A stretch of DNA of 17,110 nt, from contig JAEWFB010000271.1 in assembly GCA_023389095.1 (NCBI GenBank), positions 1-17,110 on the forward strand, in the 5' to 3' direction. Shown piece after piece: positions 1-6,204 of this stretch (position 1 is its first letter; each line of letters starts with the position of its first letter). Made by a program: the position numbers and the translations under genes. Below the pieces are notes generated by a model. It ran no database searches, was not told the origin of the DNA, and saw only the letters and a program-made list of their open reading frames with translations. This stretch comes from Actinomycetes bacterium (GTDB taxonomy: Bacteria > Actinomycetota > Actinomycetes > Actinomycetales > Dermatophilaceae).

Positions 1-17
1 GCGCAGCAGGAGGGCAG

Positions 18-1085
18 ATGGCAGGCGACGAGGGCTCGGACGTCCGGCCGCGTCCGTCGCGGATGCGGGCCTGGGAGGTGGCCGGCAGGCCGGGCAGCCG
101 CGGCCGGATCCGGCTCGGCGAGCGGGCGCTCCCCTCCCCCGGCCCCGGCGAGGTGCTGCTGCGCGTGGCGGTCTGCGGCGTCTGTCGCACCGACCTGCAC
201 GTGGCCGACGCCGACCTGCCCGCGCACCGCCCTGACGTGGTCCCGGGTCACGAGGTCGTGGGCCACGTGGTGCAGGTCGGTCCCGGTGGCTCCCGGTTCG
301 GTATCGGCGAACGGGTCGGGCTCGCCTGGCTGCGCGGCACGTGCGGTGACTGCCGGTGGTGTCGGGCGGGGCGCGAGAACCTCTGTCCGGACGCGACGTT
401 CACCGGCTGGGACGCCGACGGGGGCTACGCCGAGTACGTCCTCGCCCCGGCCGCGTACGCCTACTCCCTGCCCCCGGGGCTGCCCAGCGAGCAGGCGGCC
501 CCGCTGCTGTGCGCCGGGATCATCGGCTACCGCTCGCTGCGCCGGGCCGCCCTGCCGCCGGGCGGTCGGCTCGGCATCTACGGGTTCGGCGCGAGCGCGC
601 ACCTGACCGCGCAGATCGCCGTGGCCGAGGGCGCCGAGGTGCACGTCCTGACGCGTGGGGAGGCGGCGCGTCGGCTCGCGCTGTCGCTCGGGGTCGCCTC
701 GGTCGGCGGGCGCTACGACGCGCCGCCGGTGCCCCTCGACTCAGCCATCGTGTTCGCGCCCGCCGGCGAGCTCGTCCCGGTCGCCCTGGCCGCCCTGGAC
801 CGGGGCGGCACGGTGGCCCTCGCCGGCATCCACCTGACGCAGGTCCCACCGCTCGACTACCAGGCGCACCTCTTCCACGAGAAGCGACTCACCTCGGTGA
901 CCGCCAACACGAGGTCGGACGGGGAGGAGCTGCTGCGTCTGGCGACCGCGCTCTCGGTGCGCGCCGACGTCGTGACCTACCCCTTCGAGGAGGCCGACCG
1001 TGCCCTGGATGACCTCGCGGCCGGCCGGTTCGCCGGTGTCGCCGTGCTCGACGTGCTCGACGTGCTCGACGCCCGTGACGGTTGA
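18..1085 (+). CDS. Zinc-dependent alcohol dehydrogenase (MDR superfamily)
   Basis: A 355-residue medium-chain dehydrogenase/reductase, expected to interconvert alcohols and aldehydes with NAD(P) in the cytoplasm. What is seen: the catalytic zinc site, with Cys56 in CGVCRTD, His78-Glu79 in PGHEVVG and Cys165 in APLLCAG. The structural zinc cysteines are 109, 112, 115 and 123. A nucleotide-binding loop, GFGASAH, lies near residues 189-195. All metal ligands are present, so the enzyme should be active. The start at 18 has AGGAGGG ending three bases upstream, which is tight. An in-frame ATG at 63 (MRAWEV) matches the usual family N-terminus but has no ribosome site. The C-terminus ends in a VLD triplet coded by a 9-bp tandem repeat. 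It lies 87 bp before devS on the same strand. The substrate cannot be told from sequence; the family assignment is firm. Confidence 0.93.
   Translation: MAGDEGSDVRPRPSRMRAWEVAGRPGSRGRIRLGERALPSPGPGEVLLRVAVCGVCRTDLHVADADLPAHRPDVVPGHEVVGHVVQVGPGGSRFGIGERVGLAWLRGTCGDCRWCRAGRENLCPDATFTGWDADGGYAEYVLAPAAYAYSLPPGLPSEQAAPLLCAGIIGYRSLRRAALPPGGRLGIYGFGASAHLTAQIAVAEGAEVHVLTRGEAARRLALSLGVASVGGRYDAPPVPLDSAIVFAPAGELVPVALAALDRGGTVALAGIHLTQVPPLDYQAHLFHEKRLTSVTANTRSDGEELLRLATALSVRADVVTYPFEEADRALDDLAAGRFAGVAVLDVLDVLDARDG
1044..1070 (+). repeat. 9-bp tandem repeat (3 copies) in the ADH 3' end
   Basis: GTGCTCGAC occurs three times without interruption and codes for Val-Leu-Asp three times just before the stop codon. 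The unit keeps frame, so copy-number change would lengthen or shorten the C-terminus without breaking the gene. Confidence 0.85.
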
Positions 1086-1160
1086 GAGGGCGTCCGTCGC
1101 CGGTGGTGCGCATCGCGGACGTCATTGCACCAACGCCGACCCAGGGCGGCGTGCGGAGCC

Positions 1161-1173
1161 TATGCTCGAACCA
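1161..1173 (+). promoter_or_regulatory. Leaderless -10 element for devS
   Basis: TATGCT at 1161-1166 is followed by six bases and then the ATG at 1173, the spacing expected if transcription begins on the A of the start codon. No Shine-Dalgarno precedes this ATG and no good -35 was seen. It argues for the 1173 start over the upstream in-frame TTG at 1125. Confidence 0.5.
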
Positions 1174-2948
1174 TGGGTTCGGAGGCCGAGCCCAATCGTC
1201 GCCTACGGCGAGGGGCTGAGGGCCGGTCGGTACGCGTCGACGACCTCATGGAGGAACTGCGTTCGAGGGCTGACTCGGCGCAACGTTCGCATGCCCAGTT
1301 CCGAGGTCTCTTGGACGCCGTGACCGCCATCAGCGAGGACCTCGAGCTCTCCGAGGTGCTGCAGCGGATCGTCCGGTCCGCCTGCGCGCTCGTCAACGCC
1401 CGCTACGGCGCCCTCGGCGTCCTCGGCCCGGACGGCGAGCACCTCATGCAGTTCATCACCCACGGGGTGACCCCCGAGCAACGCGCCCGCATCGGGGACC
1501 CTCCGTCGGGGCACGGCATCCTCGGGCTGCTCATCCGCGACCCCCGCCCGCAACGGCTGACCGACATCTCGGCCCATCCCGACTCCCGCGGCTTCCCGCC
1601 CGGCCACCCGTCGATGACGAGCTTCCTCGGCGCGCCCATCCGGATCCGCGACGAGGTCTTCGGCAACCTCTACCTCGCCGAGCGGCAGGGGCAGCAGGAG
1701 TTCTCGGAGTCCGACGAGGCCCTGCTCGTGGCGCTCGCGGGCGCGGCCGGCTTCGCCATCGACAACGCGCGCCTGTACGCCCGCAGCCAGCAGCAACGAC
1801 TCTGGACGCAGTCGGTCAACGAGCTGACGCGCAGCCTGCTCGAGGGGCACGACGAGGAGGCGGCCCTGACGCTCGTCGCGCAGAACGTGTGCCGGCTCAC
1901 CGAGGCCCGGATGTGCCTGGTGGCGCTGCGCGACGAGGGCACCGCCACGGTGCGGGTGCGGGCCCTGTTCGAGTCGGAACCGACCGAGCGCCCGGCGCCG
2001 TGGCGGTCCTGGCCGGCCCTCGAGACCGAGGACGACTGGCCCGCGGCCGCGGGCAGCGACCAGGTCCTGCCCGGACCCCGCCCCGCCGAACCGTTGCTCG
2101 CGACGCTGATGCGCCTGGCCGGCGTGGACCCCGACGGCCCCGTCGCCTTCGTGACGATCTCGACCGGCCAGCGCGCCATCGGCCACCTCCTCGTCCAGTG
2201 GCGCGCGGACGAGGGCGACGCCCCGGACCGGGCGATGCCGATGCTGACGCTCTTCGCGCGGCAGGCCGCGCTCGGCCTCGTCGCGGCGCGCGCCCAGGAG
2301 GACCGCCAGCACCTCGCCATGCTCGAGGAGCGCGACCGGATCGCCCGCGACATGCACGACCACGTCATCCAGCGCCTGTTCGCCACCGGTCTCTCCCTGC
2401 AGGCCGCGGCCCGGCTCGCCATGCACCCCGTCGTGAAGTCCCGGCTGGACGAGGCGGTCACGAGCCTCGACGAGGCCATCACGGTGATCCGCTCCACGAT
2501 CTTCGAGCTGCACACGGTCGACCCCGGGGGCAGCCTGATCGACCAGCTGGAGAACGTCGTGACCTCGTGGTTCCCGACCCTCGGCTTCCTGCCCTCGCTC
2601 GACGTGCACGGGCAGCTCCACGAGGACGACGAGGGACTTCGCTCCGACGTGCTCGCCGTCGTCCGCGAGTCGCTGGCCAACGTGTCCCGGCACGCGGAGG
2701 CGAGCACGGCGACGGTCCGGGTCACCATCGCCGACGTTCTCACCGTCGAGGTGACCGACGACGGCGTCGGCATGACGTCGGCCGACCGCCGCAGCGGGCT
2801 GGCGAACCTCGAGCACCGCGCGGTCGTGCGTTCGGGCGAGCTGCGACTCGAGGGCGCCGAGCCCGCCGGGACGCGGCTGCTCTGGACCGTCCCCCTGGCT
2901 CCGCCCGCTGCCGTGGGCCGCGCCCCGCGACCGGGTCGACGCCGGTGA
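1173..2948 (+). CDS. devS: DevS/DosS-like GAF-domain sensor histidine kinase
   Basis: A 591-residue cytoplasmic sensor kinase with the mycobacterial DevS/DosS layout: GAF-A (about residues 40-190), GAF-B (about 205-370), a HisKA_3 dimerisation domain and an HATPase_c domain. The phospho-acceptor is His395 in RDMHDHVIQRLFATGLSLQ. The ATPase shows RESLANVSRHAEAS (N box), DDGVGM (G1) and SGLANLEHR (G2). In DosS, GAF-A binds haem through His149. Here the matching motif FPPGHPSM puts His145 at nearly the same place, and the flanking FLGAPIRIRDEVFGNLYL is DosS-like. This suggests a haem sensor of O2, NO or CO and redox state. No membrane segment was seen. The start is ATG 1173 rather than TTG 1125, because of a -10 hexamer six bases upstream. 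The devR gene follows after 73 bp and is the expected partner. Kinase assignment is certain; haem binding is inferred. Confidence 0.93.
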   Translation: MGSEAEPNRRLRRGAEGRSVRVDDLMEELRSRADSAQRSHAQFRGLLDAVTAISEDLELSEVLQRIVRSACALVNARYGALGVLGPDGEHLMQFITHGVTPEQRARIGDPPSGHGILGLLIRDPRPQRLTDISAHPDSRGFPPGHPSMTSFLGAPIRIRDEVFGNLYLAERQGQQEFSESDEALLVALAGAAGFAIDNARLYARSQQQRLWTQSVNELTRSLLEGHDEEAALTLVAQNVCRLTEARMCLVALRDEGTATVRVRALFESEPTERPAPWRSWPALETEDDWPAAAGSDQVLPGPRPAEPLLATLMRLAGVDPDGPVAFVTISTGQRAIGHLLVQWRADEGDAPDRAMPMLTLFARQAALGLVAARAQEDRQHLAMLEERDRIARDMHDHVIQRLFATGLSLQAAARLAMHPVVKSRLDEAVTSLDEAITVIRSTIFELHTVDPGGSLIDQLENVVTSWFPTLGFLPSLDVHGQLHEDDEGLRSDVLAVVRESLANVSRHAEASTATVRVTIADVLTVEVTDDGVGMTSADRRSGLANLEHRAVVRSGELRLEGAEPAGTRLLWTVPLAPPAAVGRAPRPGRRR

Positions 2949-3021
2949 CGCACGGACGCCGTCGACGAACCCGACCACGATCCCGTCGACCGGGCCCACG
3001 ACCACGCGAGAGGTGAGTGCC

Positions 3022-3684
3022 GTGACCATCAGGGTCTTCCTCCTCGACGACCACGAGATCGTCCGACGCGGCCTGCGTGACCTGCTCGAGGCGAACCCGG
3101 GGTTCGAGGTGGTGGGCGAGTCCGGGCTGGCGGGCGAGGCCGCACGACGCATCCCGGCGCTGCGCCCCGACGTCGCGGTCTTCGACGTCAGGCTCCCGGA
3201 CGGGTCCGGCATCGAGGCGTGCCGCCACGTCCGGTCCATCGACCCGTCGATCGCCTGCCTCATCCTCACCTCCTACGACGACGACGACGCGCTCGCGGCC
3301 GCGGTCCTCGCCGGCGCCTCCGGCTTCCTGCTCAAGGACGTCCGGGGCAACGGCCTCGTCGAGGCGGTCGAGCGCGTCGCGAACGGGGAGAACCTGCTCG
3401 ACACCGGACGGGCCCACCGGCTGCGCGCCAGCTGGGCCGACGGCCAGGAGAAGGACCCGCGGCTGCGCGCCCTGACCCCGCAGGAACGACGCGTGCTCGA
3501 CCACGTCGCCGCCGGGATGACCAACCGGCAGATCGGCGAGGCGATGTCGCTGGCGGAGAAGACCGTCAAGAACTACGTCACGTCGGTCCTGGCCAAGCTC
3601 GGGATGGAGCGGCGCACCCAGGCGGCGGTCTACGTCGCCGTCCACCAGTCGATCGACTCGGCGAACGACGGGCCCCGTCCGTGA
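3022..3684 (+). CDS. devR: DevR/DosR-like NarL-family response regulator
   Basis: A 220-residue two-domain regulator: an N-terminal receiver (about 1-120) and a C-terminal LuxR/NarL helix-turn-helix (about 150-210). The acidic pocket DDHE is near residue 9, the phospho-acceptor is Asp55 in VFDVRLPDG, and the switch lysine lies in FLLKDVRG. The output helix SLAEKTVKNYVTSVLAKLGM is almost identical to the DosR recognition region, including the Lys/Asn residues that contact DNA, so it should bind DosR-type boxes. It is expected to receive phosphate from the kinase encoded 73 bp upstream and activate hypoxia/NO genes. A GTG at 3013 is also in frame. GTG 3022 is preferred because GAGAGG (3008-3013) then sits eight bases upstream. 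An inverted GTCGACG pair (2961-2967 / 2984-2990) lies in the short gap before it, of unknown meaning. Confidence 0.93.
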   Translation: MTIRVFLLDDHEIVRRGLRDLLEANPGFEVVGESGLAGEAARRIPALRPDVAVFDVRLPDGSGIEACRHVRSIDPSIACLILTSYDDDDALAAAVLAGASGFLLKDVRGNGLVEAVERVANGENLLDTGRAHRLRASWADGQEKDPRLRALTPQERRVLDHVAAGMTNRQIGEAMSLAEKTVKNYVTSVLAKLGMERRTQAAVYVAVHQSIDSANDGPRP

Positions 3685-3745
3685 CCCCCTGCCCGGCTGA
3701 CGCGCCGACCCGCTGAGCCCCTGGCTCCGTGCCACCGGCCGGCCA

Positions 3746-3765
3746 CGGGCCGACGCGTCGGCCCG
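3746..3765. promoter_or_regulatory. Perfect 20-bp palindrome between devR and the stress protein gene
   Basis: CGGGCCGACG followed directly by its reverse complement CGTCGGCCCG, with no spacer. It lies 61 bp after the devR stop and nine bases before the candidate DevR box. It could be a dimeric regulator site or, folded with a small loop, the devR terminator. No T-tract follows. Confidence 0.5.
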
Positions 3766-3774
3766 CGGTGATCG

Positions 3775-3790
3775 GGGGACCTTCGGCCCG
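3775..3790. promoter_or_regulatory. Candidate DevR/DosR box
   Basis: GGGGACCTTCGGCCCG matches 13 of 16 positions of the known core SGGGACTWWAGTCCCS; the mismatches are T7C, A10C and T12G. It is centred about 97 bp upstream of the universal stress protein start and follows a devSR pair, which is the biologically expected place. No clear -10 was seen downstream. Confidence 0.5.
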
Positions 3791-3802
3791 ACCGGACACC
3801 GG

Positions 3803-3833
3803 CCCGGCGCCCGACGCTGGAGCCAGCGCCGGG
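3803..3833 (+). promoter_or_regulatory. Stem-loop in the presumed 5' leader of the stress protein gene
   Basis: CCCGGCG (3803-3809) pairs perfectly with CGCCGGG (3827-3833). The 17-base loop contains a second, tighter dyad, CGCTGG-AG-CCAGCG, that overlaps the right arm and cannot fully form with it. It ends 33 bases before the ribosome site. GC-rich chance pairing is possible. Confidence 0.3.
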
Positions 3834-3879
3834 TCACGGGGTGCCTCGGCGTCCGGTCGGGCAGCCGAGGAGGATCGCG

Positions 3880-4806
3880 ATGAACGCCGAGAGGTCGACG
3901 CCGCTGCGCAGGCCCGGGATCGTCGTGGGCTACGACGGCTCGGCCGGCGCGTCGGCCGCCCTCGAGTGGGCGGCCAGCGCCGCCGCCGACCGGGGGTGCC
4001 ACCTCGACGTCGTGACCGCCCTTCCGCTCGCCGACGAGGGGCTCGTGGCCCCGATCGGGCTGGCGCCCGCGGTCCTGCCCACCCGCCCGCAGCACCTGTC
4101 CGAGGCCCGGGTCGAGGACGCCCGGCAGCTGGCCGCCAAGTTCCTGCCCGACGACGCCGTCACCCTGACCGAGGTGGCCGGCGCGGCTGCCCCGACCCTG
4201 GTCCACGCCTCCGAGGAGGCGCGGCTGCTCGTCGTCGGCCACCGCGGGCACGGGGCGTTCGGGACGGCCGTCCTCGGCTCGGTGTCGGCGTCGGTGGCCC
4301 GGCACTCGTTCTGCCCGGTGACCGTCGTGCGCGGAGCGGTCGACGAGCCGACTCGGCGGCGGCCGGTCACCGTCGGCGTGGACTACCTGCAACCGTGCGG
4401 CGCCGTCGTGCGCTTCGCGGCGGACCAGGCCGCCCGGTGGGGCGTCCCGCTGCGCGTCGTCTCGGCGTGGGCGCTGCTCAACCAGGGCGCGGCCGGGCTC
4501 GCGCACCAGTCGCCGGACGCCGTCAACGAGTGGGCGCTGACGCGGTTCGGGATGGCCCGCAGCGCCGCGCTCGAGGCGGCCGGGCTGGCCAAGCAGGTCG
4601 CCCACGACCTCGTCGTCGAGCTGGTCACGCCCGAGGCGCCGGCCGCGCCGACCCTGGAGGAGGACTCCCGCCGCTCCGGGCTGCTCGTCCTCGGTTCACG
4701 GCGGCTGGGCCCGCTCGAGCGCATGGTGCTCGGCTCGGTGAGCCGGGCCGTGCTCAACCACGCGTCCTGCCCGGTGACCATCGTCCCGAGCCCCGCGCGT
4801 CCGTAG
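3880..4806 (+). CDS. Tandem-domain universal stress protein
   Basis: A 308-residue protein of two UspA domains (about 10-148 and 155-305), an arrangement common in actinobacteria. These cytoplasmic proteins bind ATP and help cells survive hypoxia and stasis; several belong to the mycobacterial DosR regulon. Domain 1 opens with VVGYDGS and ends with GHRGHGAFGTAVLGS, a full G-2x-G-9x-GS nucleotide loop. Domain 2 has GSRRLGPLERMVLGS, where Arg replaces the second Gly, so ATP binding there may be weakened. The ATG at 3880 is chosen because GAGGAGG (3867-3873) lies six bases upstream; a longer in-frame GTG at 3841 would place that sequence inside the gene. The candidate DevR box at 3775-3790 suggests control by the adjacent devSR system. 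Confidence 0.92.
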   Translation: MNAERSTPLRRPGIVVGYDGSAGASAALEWAASAAADRGCHLDVVTALPLADEGLVAPIGLAPAVLPTRPQHLSEARVEDARQLAAKFLPDDAVTLTEVAGAAAPTLVHASEEARLLVVGHRGHGAFGTAVLGSVSASVARHSFCPVTVVRGAVDEPTRRRPVTVGVDYLQPCGAVVRFAADQAARWGVPLRVVSAWALLNQGAAGLAHQSPDAVNEWALTRFGMARSAALEAAGLAKQVAHDLVVELVTPEAPAAPTLEEDSRRSGLLVLGSRRLGPLERMVLGSVSRAVLNHASCPVTIVPSPARP

Positions 4807-4813
4807 TCGGCAC

Positions 4814-4831
4814 CCCGGCTCGGAGCCCGGG
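4814..4831 (+). terminator. GC hairpin after the stress protein gene
   Basis: CCCGGC (4814-4819) pairs with GCCCGGG (4825-4831) with one bulged base and a five-base loop, starting eight bases after the stop codon. There is no U-tract, as is usual in high-GC actinobacteria. It ends one base before the -10 element of the next gene. Confidence 0.45.
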
Positions 4832-4832
4832 C

Positions 4833-4846
4833 TATCGTGCCTCGCA
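4833..4846 (+). promoter_or_regulatory. Leaderless -10 element for the nitroreductase gene
   Basis: TATCGT at 4833-4838 is followed by seven bases and the ATG at 4846. There is no ribosome binding site. No convincing -35 was found. It favours ATG 4846 over the in-frame GTG at 4837, which lies inside the hexamer. Confidence 0.45.
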
Positions 4847-5511
4847 TGGACCTGTACGAGGTCATGCGCACCACGGCGGCCGTCCGCGACTTCACCGGGG
4901 ACCCGCTCCCGGACGAGGTGCTCGCGCGGATCCTCGAGAACGCGCGTTTCGCTCCCAGCGGCGGCAACCGCCAGGGCGCCCAGATCGTCGTGGTCCGCGA
5001 CCCGGCCGTGCGCGAGCACCTCGTCGAGGCCACCGGACCGGGCGCCCGGCGCTACCACGCCCAGCGCGCTGCCGGGGAGTCGCCGTGGAGCGCCTGGACC
5101 CCGAGCACGGTGAGCGAGGAGGACGTCGCGCGGACGGTCGTCCCGGCATGGGTCACCGAGCCGCTGCGGCGGGCCGCGGTGGTGCTCGTCGTCTGCGTCG
5201 ACCTGCGGGTGGTGGCCGCGCTGGACCAGGACCTCGACCGCGTCGGCGTCGTCGCGGGCGCGTCGGTCTACCCGTTGGTCTGGAACATCCTGCTCGCGGC
5301 CCGCAACGAGGGCTTCGGCGGCACGATCACGACGATGGCCGTCGCCGAGGAGCCGGCCCTCAAACGGCTGCTCGGCATCCCGGAGCCCTACGCCGTGGCC
5401 GCGGTCGTCCCGCTGGGCAAGCCGGTCCGGCAGCTCAAGCGGCTGCGCCGGGTCGCCGTGGCCGAGATGACCCATCGCGATCACTGGAACGGCGGCCCGC
5501 TCCAGGGCTAG
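4846..5511 (+). CDS. Nitroreductase-family FMN oxidoreductase
   Basis: A 221-residue protein of the nitroreductase fold (FMN-dependent, usually a dimer using NAD(P)H to reduce nitro compounds, quinones or flavins). Seen: the N-terminal MDLYEVMRTTAAVRDF phosphate-binding arginines, the FMN loop FAPSGGNRQGAQ near residues 36-47, and the late loop FGGTITTMAV that normally packs on the flavin. Length is normal for the family. The C-terminal part (KPVRQLKRLRR...) is basic. It starts at ATG 4846, seven bases after a TATCGT hexamer. It is 39 bp after the stress protein gene on the same strand and 38 bp before the VOC gene. Nitroreductase-fold proteins are part of the mycobacterial DosR regulon, so the setting fits hypoxic redox balance. 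The true substrate is unknown. Confidence 0.9.
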   Translation: MDLYEVMRTTAAVRDFTGDPLPDEVLARILENARFAPSGGNRQGAQIVVVRDPAVREHLVEATGPGARRYHAQRAAGESPWSAWTPSTVSEEDVARTVVPAWVTEPLRRAAVVLVVCVDLRVVAALDQDLDRVGVVAGASVYPLVWNILLAARNEGFGGTITTMAVAEEPALKRLLGIPEPYAVAAVVPLGKPVRQLKRLRRVAVAEMTHRDHWNGGPLQG

Positions 5512-5531
5512 CCTGAGTTGAACGCGCAACT
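5509..5531 (+). promoter_or_regulatory. Candidate -10 and operator dyad upstream of the VOC gene
   Basis: A dyad AGTTG-N6-CAACT (5516-5531) directly follows TAGCCT (5509-5514), a possible -10 that includes the nitroreductase stop codon. AGTTG/CAACT dyads resemble MarR-family operators. Bound protein would cover the predicted transcription start. No marR gene lies in the window. Confidence 0.35.
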
Positions 5532-5549
5532 ACCCGTTCCGAGGCCACC

Positions 5550-6047
5550 ATGACCGAGATCGACCTCGCCGCGATCGACGCCGAGCGCGCGCGGATCCGT
5601 GACACCCACCTCCGGCCGGCCGAGCGCCGCCCCGTCTCGAGCGCGCGCGGCCTGCACCACGTCGCGGTGCTCGCCCGCGACGTCGAGGAGACCATCCGCT
5701 TCTATCAGGGCGTCCTCGAGTTCCCGTTGACCGAGATCGTCGAGAACCGCGACTACCGCGGCTCGAACCACTTCTTCTTCGACATCGGCAACGACAACCT
5801 CCTGGCCTTCTTCGACTTCCCCGGGCTCGACGTCGGCCCGTACGCGGAGGTGCTCGGAGGCCTGCACCACATCGCCATCTCGGTCGAGCCGCAGACGTGG
5901 GAACGGATCCGCGGACGCCTCGACGACGCCGGCGTCGAGTACCTCGAGGAGAGTGGCACCTCGATCTACTTCCGCGACCCCAACGGCGCCCGGCTCGAGC
6001 TCATCGCCGACCCGCTCGGCGAGATGTACGGCACCACCGTGCTCTGA
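5550..6047 (+). CDS. VOC (glyoxalase/dioxygenase-fold) protein
   Basis: A 165-residue protein of the vicinal-oxygen-chelate superfamily, with two beta-alpha-beta-beta-beta modules forming one metal site. Seen: HHVAVLARDVEETIRFYQ (ligand His37) opening module 1, His74 in GSNHFFFD, HHIAISV (His107) opening module 2, and Glu150 in PNGARLELIAD. The two His and Glu positions match the metal ligands of glyoxalase I and extradiol dioxygenases, so an active metal enzyme is likely. A 34-residue charged N-terminal extension precedes the fold. ATG 5550 has GAGG five bases upstream. It lies 38 bp after the nitroreductase gene with a small dyad between, so it may have its own control. The reaction cannot be named from sequence. 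Confidence 0.9.
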   Translation: MTEIDLAAIDAERARIRDTHLRPAERRPVSSARGLHHVAVLARDVEETIRFYQGVLEFPLTEIVENRDYRGSNHFFFDIGNDNLLAFFDFPGLDVGPYAEVLGGLHHIAISVEPQTWERIRGRLDDAGVEYLEESGTSIYFRDPNGARLELIADPLGEMYGTTVL

Positions 6048-6074
6048 CGCGTCACACGCGCGCGACGCGGCTGG

Positions 6075-6159
6075 CGGACGACCGTTGGTCGTCGAGCGTC
6101 CGGGACACGCCGCGTCGACACGCCGAACGAGGCCGACGGCGTGAGCCAACGGTCGTCCG
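6075..6159. terminator. Structured convergent intergenic element, possible bidirectional terminator
   Basis: A perfect 14-bp inverted repeat, CGGACGACCGTTGG (6075-6088) and CCAACGGTCGTCCG (6146-6159), encloses 57 bases. Inside is a second stem, CACGCCG (6119-6125) with CGGCGTG (6137-6143). The left arm can alternatively form a local hairpin, GACGACC-GTT-GGTCGTC (6077-6093). It sits between the ends of the VOC gene (+) and gntP (-), where termination from both sides is needed. Confidence 0.55.
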
Positions 6160-6204
6160 GCCGCGACCACCTGGGCGAGCCTCAGGCCGTCGCCGAGCCG
6201 TCCC

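Noticed and set aside
1125..1172. Upstream TTG start for devS
   Set aside because: No ribosome site, and residues 1-16 have no DevS match. The ATG at 1173 has a -10 hexamer at leaderless distance.
1203..3269. Long minus-strand open frame opposite devS and devR (688 codons)
   Set aside because: Antisense to two clear genes. Its composition is the Arg/Gly/Asp/Val-rich type produced by GC-biased third positions, with no domain recognised.
2740..4605. 621-codon minus-strand frame across devR and the stress protein gene
   Set aside because: Same antisense artefact. It crosses several plus-strand genes and has no motif or ribosome site.
3729..5516. 595-codon plus-strand frame over the stress protein and nitroreductase genes
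   Set aside because: Arg/Ala/Gly/Pro-rich out-of-frame shadow; both real genes use another frame.
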